Assembly (NCBI GenBank): GCA_014896485.1
Contig: JADBKH010000031.1
Coordinates: 1 to 64,000, forward strand
DNA: 64,000 nt
Direction of reading: 5' to 3'
Source: Bacillota bacterium
GTDB taxonomy: Bacteria > Bacillota > Bacilli > Bu12
The position numbers and the translations under genes are program-made. The notes beneath the pieces are model-generated. The model ran no database searches. It was not told where the DNA came from and saw only the letters and a program-made list of their open reading frames with translations. Positions 61,278 through 64,000 of this stretch are shown here, in pieces; position 1 is the stretch's first letter, and each line of letters begins with the position of its first letter.

Positions 61278-62464
61278 CCGATCGCGTGGCCGAAGCGCTG
61301 CAACAGCTGCGTGAGGGACGGCCGATTCTCGTGCGTGACGATGCCAACCGGGAAAACGAGACCGACTTGGTGGCACTGGCCCAACAGATTGCGCCAGAGA
61401 CGGTCGACTTCATGCTGCGCTATGGACGTGGACTGCTGTGTGCCCCAATGAGCGCGCAACGCGCCCGAGCGCTTCGGTTGGATCCCATGGCGACGCGCAA
61501 CGAGGATCGTCACCAGACGGCATTTACCATTTCGGTCGACGCGGCAGAGGGGACAACAACAGGAATCTCTGCCCAAGATCGCGCAATGACCTTGCGAAGG
61601 CTGGCGGATCCGCAAGCGAAGCCGGAAGACTTTCTGCGCCCGGGGCACCTTTTTCCGCTGGTGGCACGTCCCAGAGGCCTGTTGGAGCGGCGGGGCCATA
61701 CGGAAGCAGCGGTCGATTTGGCGCGCCTAGCAGGAGCGGCGCCGGTTGCTGCGATTTGTGAAGTTTTGGGCGAGAAAGGAAATGCCGCAACGCAAGAGGA
61801 GGCCGATGCACTTGCCTTCCGGTTTGGATTGGTCTCTGTCAGTGTGGCAGAGATTGTGGCCTATCGCATCCGTCATGAACGCCTGGTGGATCGTTCGGCA
61901 GAAGCGGCACTCCCAACCCTCTATGGTGATTTTCGCGTGATCGCCTATACCAGCCAGATCGATGCTAAAGAGCATGTTGCATTGGTTTGCGGGGATCTTT
62001 CAGGAGAAGCGCCCGTCTTGTGCCGCATCCATTCCCAATGTCTGACGGGAGACCTATTTGGGTCTTTGCGCTGTGACTGCGGTCCACAGCTGCACGCCGC
62101 ACTGCAACGTATTGCAGAGGAGGGGCGGGGCGTGCTGCTCTACCTACAGCAGGAAGGACGGGGCATCGGCTTGGTCAACAAGCTGCGTGCTTATGCCCTA
62201 CAGGATGAAGGCATGGATACGGTCGAAGCGAACGAGGCGCTTGGCTTTGCAGCGGATCAACGCGACTATGGGACAGCTGCTCAGATGCTCACCGATCTCG
62301 GTGTGCGAGCTGTCCGCTTGCTGACCAACAATCCGCAGAAGGTCGACGAGCTGCAAGCCTGTGGTATCACGGTGGCTGAACGTTTACCCCTTTGGGTAGG
62401 GCAGGGGGCACAAAACGCCTCGTATCTGGCCGTCAAGCGGTCCAAGCTCGGGCATCTCGCGTAG
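61274..62464 (+). CDS. ribBA: DHBP synthase / GTP cyclohydrolase II
   Basis: A 396-residue fusion. The N-terminal RibB part makes dihydroxybutanone phosphate from ribulose 5-phosphate; its acidic loop reads [10 protein letters not shown] rather than the usual DDEDRENEGD, although the catalytic RE..E and the His region ([10 protein letters not shown]), [11 protein letters not shown] and ICE are kept. The C-terminal RibA part has the zinc Cys block [15 protein letters not shown] and [10 protein letters not shown] and opens GTP. The ATG overlaps the ribE stop. The altered loop could mean a weaker RibB. Confidence 0.93.
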   Translation: MTDRVAEALQQLREGRPILVRDDANRENETDLVALAQQIAPETVDFMLRYGRGLLCAPMSAQRARALRLDPMATRNEDRHQTAFTISVDAAEGTTTGISAQDRAMTLRRLADPQAKPEDFLRPGHLFPLVARPRGLLERRGHTEAAVDLARLAGAAPVAAICEVLGEKGNAATQEEADALAFRFGLVSVSVAEIVAYRIRHERLVDRSAEAALPTLYGDFRVIAYTSQIDAKEHVALVCGDLSGEAPVLCRIHSQCLTGDLFGSLRCDCGPQLHAALQRIAEEGRGVLLYLQQEGRGIGLVNKLRAYALQDEGMDTVEANEALGFAADQRDYGTAAQMLTDLGVRAVRLLTNNPQKVDELQACGITVAERLPLWVGQGAQNASYLAVKRSKLGHLA

Positions 62465-62490
62465 CCGGAAGAAAAGGGGGAGAGAAAGCC

Positions 62491-62958
62491 ATGCCGACCT
62501 TGGAAGGAACGTTGCGTGCCGACGGATTGCGGATCGGGATCCTGGTCAGCCGCTTCAATGAGCGGGTGACCCGTGCCCTTTTGGAAGGTGCCCTAGAAGC
62601 ACTGCGCCGCATGGGTGCTGCTGCAGAAGAGATCACTACCGTCTGGGTGCCGGGCGCTTTTGAGTTGCCTCTGGCAGCCAAAGCGCTGGCAGAGAGCGGA
62701 CGGTATGATGCCCTTGTTGCTTTGGGAGCAGTGATTCGGGGGGAGACAGCCCACTTCGAGTATGTGGCCGGAGGAGCTGCCAACGGCTTGGCATCGGTTG
62801 CCCAGTCGTTTACCCTTCCCATTGGATTTGGGGTGTTGACCACCGAAGATGAGGCCCAAGCCTTTTCGCGAGCAGGAGGCAAGGGGGGAAACAAGGGAGC
62901 GGAAGCTGCTCAGGCAGCCGTTGAGATGGCGAGCCTATTGAGACAGTTGAAGGGGTGA
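62491..62958 (+). CDS. ribH: 6,7-dimethyl-8-ribityllumazine synthase
   Basis: A 155-residue lumazine synthase with VSRFNERVT, the PGAFELPLA block, GAVIRGETAHFEYV with the active His region, and GFGVLTTE. It combines the RibD product with dihydroxybutanone phosphate. It forms icosahedral or pentameric shells in relatives. Last gene of the core rib operon; a hydrolase gene follows after six bases. Confidence 0.97.
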   Translation: MPTLEGTLRADGLRIGILVSRFNERVTRALLEGALEALRRMGAAAEEITTVWVPGAFELPLAAKALAESGRYDALVALGAVIRGETAHFEYVAGGAANGLASVAQSFTLPIGFGVLTTEDEAQAFSRAGGKGGNKGAEAAQAAVEMASLLRQLKG

Positions 62959-62964
62959 AAGACG

Positions 62965-63744
62965 GTGAATCGTGCGGTGGAAGAGGCGATCCATTACATG
63001 GGTCCGCGTGGCGTGCTGCGAGGGATGGCCCACCTTCCGCAGGGCAAAGGTCCCTATCCTGCTGTTGCGCTGTTGCATGGCTTTACGGGGGATCGTCGGG
63101 AAGATCATTGGATTTTTGTCAAGCTCGCACGTGCGTTGGTTGCTATAGGCATCGCCAGCGTTCGCTTCGATTTCTACGGATCCGGGGAGTCTGATGGTTC
63201 ATTTGAAGAGATGACGGTTGCGTCAGAAATGGCAGATGCGGAGGCGATTTGGTCGTACCTGCGTAGTCAGTCGTGGGCCGATGCAAGCAGGTTGGGGGTG
63301 TTGGGCCTTTCCCTCGGCGGGGCGATCGCCGCCCAACTGGCAGCCCACCATGCGAAAGAGGTGGCGCGACTGGTATTGTGGGCACCGGCCGGCAATTTCG
63401 GAGAATTGATTCTCCAGGGATTTGAAGCAGCCCATCCTTCTGATTCAGTGGGGCCCTATGAGAGCGAAGGGCTCGAAATCGGCCAGGCGCTGATCGCGGA
63501 AGCTGTCCAACTTGAGCTTTTTGAGGGTGTGGAAGCGTATCGTGGGCCCGTGCTTCTCGTTCATGGGAATGAAGATCAAAGTGTGCCCCTCGATATCAGC
63601 CGGGTTTACCAGGCGCGCTATGGAGAACAAGCTGTCCTGCATGTCGTGCCAGGAGGTTCACATACCTTTACTGCGCTGGCCGCCCAGCAAGAGGCCACTG
63701 CGGTGACACTCGACTTTCTGCGTCCGCTGGTGGTGGAGGGATGA
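62965..63744 (+). CDS. Alpha/beta hydrolase (esterase, feruloyl/acyl-type)
   Basis: A 259-residue serine hydrolase with HGFTGDRREDHW, nucleophile elbow GLSLGG near residue 117, an acid in HGNEDQSVPL and the catalytic His in GGSHTFTA. Starting at a GTG. It lies six bases after ribH and overlaps the next gene by four bases (ATGA), so it is co-transcribed with the rib genes. No riboflavin role is known; possibly a phosphatase or esterase of unrelated function. Confidence 0.82.
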   Translation: MNRAVEEAIHYMGPRGVLRGMAHLPQGKGPYPAVALLHGFTGDRREDHWIFVKLARALVAIGIASVRFDFYGSGESDGSFEEMTVASEMADAEAIWSYLRSQSWADASRLGVLGLSLGGAIAAQLAAHHAKEVARLVLWAPAGNFGELILQGFEAAHPSDSVGPYESEGLEIGQALIAEAVQLELFEGVEAYRGPVLLVHGNEDQSVPLDISRVYQARYGEQAVLHVVPGGSHTFTALAAQQEATAVTLDFLRPLVVEG

Positions 63745-64000
63745 CAGCCCCGCCTGCGCTACAGTTGGAAAGTGTTCGGCTGGGGCGCTTTGGCCCTTTC
63801 ACTTTGCATGCGGACTTCGGAGAGCGTTTGGCAATCTACGATCCGGGAGAAACTGTACCCCTTTTTTGGGATTTTTTGGCTGGATTGCGACAACCCTCCC
63901 GGGGATCGCAGACAGAAGCGGGCGGGCAAATGCATTACATCGATGCAGATGGAACGCTCTATCCACGGCTCAGCTTGGCAGAAAATTTCTCCTTTTATGC
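63741..64000 (+). CDS. ABC-ATPase-like protein lacking a clear Walker A, partial
   Basis: The ATG at 63741 overlaps the preceding stop. The 86 residues present begin LESVRLGRFGPFTLHADFGERLAIY, the shape of an ABC ATPase N-terminus, followed by DPGETVPLFWDFLAGLRQPSRG where Walker A and the next helix should be: the GxxGxGKS motif is missing. LYPRLSLAENFSFY then looks like the Q-loop and following helix. It may be a degenerate subunit of an ABC exporter. The frame runs off the window; the signature and Walker B are not seen. Confidence 0.5.
   Translation, partial: MTAPPALQLESVRLGRFGPFTLHADFGERLAIYDPGETVPLFWDFLAGLRQPSRGSQTEAGGQMHYIDADGTLYPRLSLAENFSFY

Overview
The window reads as chromosome of a Gram-positive, aerobic, endospore-former-like Bacillota, most likely Bacilli near Alicyclobacillaceae (family-level guess only). 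Pointers are HPr kinase next to lgt and a yvoF-type acetyltransferase, a caa3 oxidase operon with a cytochrome-c-tailed subunit II, menaquinone-type MenA, an MsmX/UgpC-type sugar ABC ATPase, an FMN-riboswitch riboflavin operon, canonical TTGACA/TATAAT promoters and frequent GTG/TTG starts. No rRNA or tRNA was recognised.

Layout. 1-1600: the right end of an IS256-family element sits in a broken flavin-monooxygenase-like gene, next to a frameshifted helical (heme-oxygenase-like) gene. 1.7-5.7 kb: menA, a PlsC-like acyltransferase and an acyl-CoA synthetase behind a perfect inverted repeat. 5.7-7.75 kb: a decay zone with an ABC-ATPase scrap, a broken lipoprotein gene, a tyrosine-recombinase fragment and an orphan two-repeat CRISPR. 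7.75-22.2 kb: housekeeping and accessory genes (HAD phosphatase, cdd, patatin, YkvA, a CHAD-like protein, DUF503, MBL hydrolase, Nudix, a frameshifted D-Ala-D-Ala carboxypeptidase, uvrA, ABC transporter pieces, an alpha/beta hydrolase).

22.3-40.8 kb is the most unusual part. It holds three small SCP2-like lipid-carrier proteins, an alcohol and an aldehyde dehydrogenase, two R2-like ligand-binding oxidases (R2lox), an acyl-CoA synthetase, a TetR regulator, an exported protein with cell-wall-binding repeats, an SDR dehydrogenase, an ABC1/UbiB kinase-like protein, exported proteins including one like actinobacterial DUF6230, a sterol-methyltransferase-like enzyme and a protein joining an SCP2-like domain to a DUF6114 membrane domain. 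Eight sites with one architecture, RTACG-N4-CGTAY (some degenerate in one arm), lie on or just after the -10 boxes of the promoters of these genes. They look like one regulon for making, modifying or moving a hydrophobic molecule, possibly to the cell surface. This system-level reading is inference.

40.9-49.7 kb: HAD phosphatase, PucR-type regulator, DsbA/FrnE-like protein, MsmX-type ATPase, hprK-lgt-yvoF, a CNNM/CorC-type transporter and a DedA protein. 49.8-58.2 kb: MFS exporter, ctaA, then ctaC-D-E-F, ctaB and a DUF420 gene, which supply heme A and assemble caa3 oxidase. 58.3-64 kb: a short-type 6-phosphogluconate dehydrogenase, an FMN riboswitch with ribD-ribE-ribBA-ribH, a hydrolase, and the start of an ABC-ATPase-like gene that runs off the window.

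Several otherwise well-kept genes carry single-base frameshifts (carboxypeptidase, two ABC genes, DUF420), at least one in a homopolymer run. Sequencing or assembly error is as likely as true pseudogenisation.
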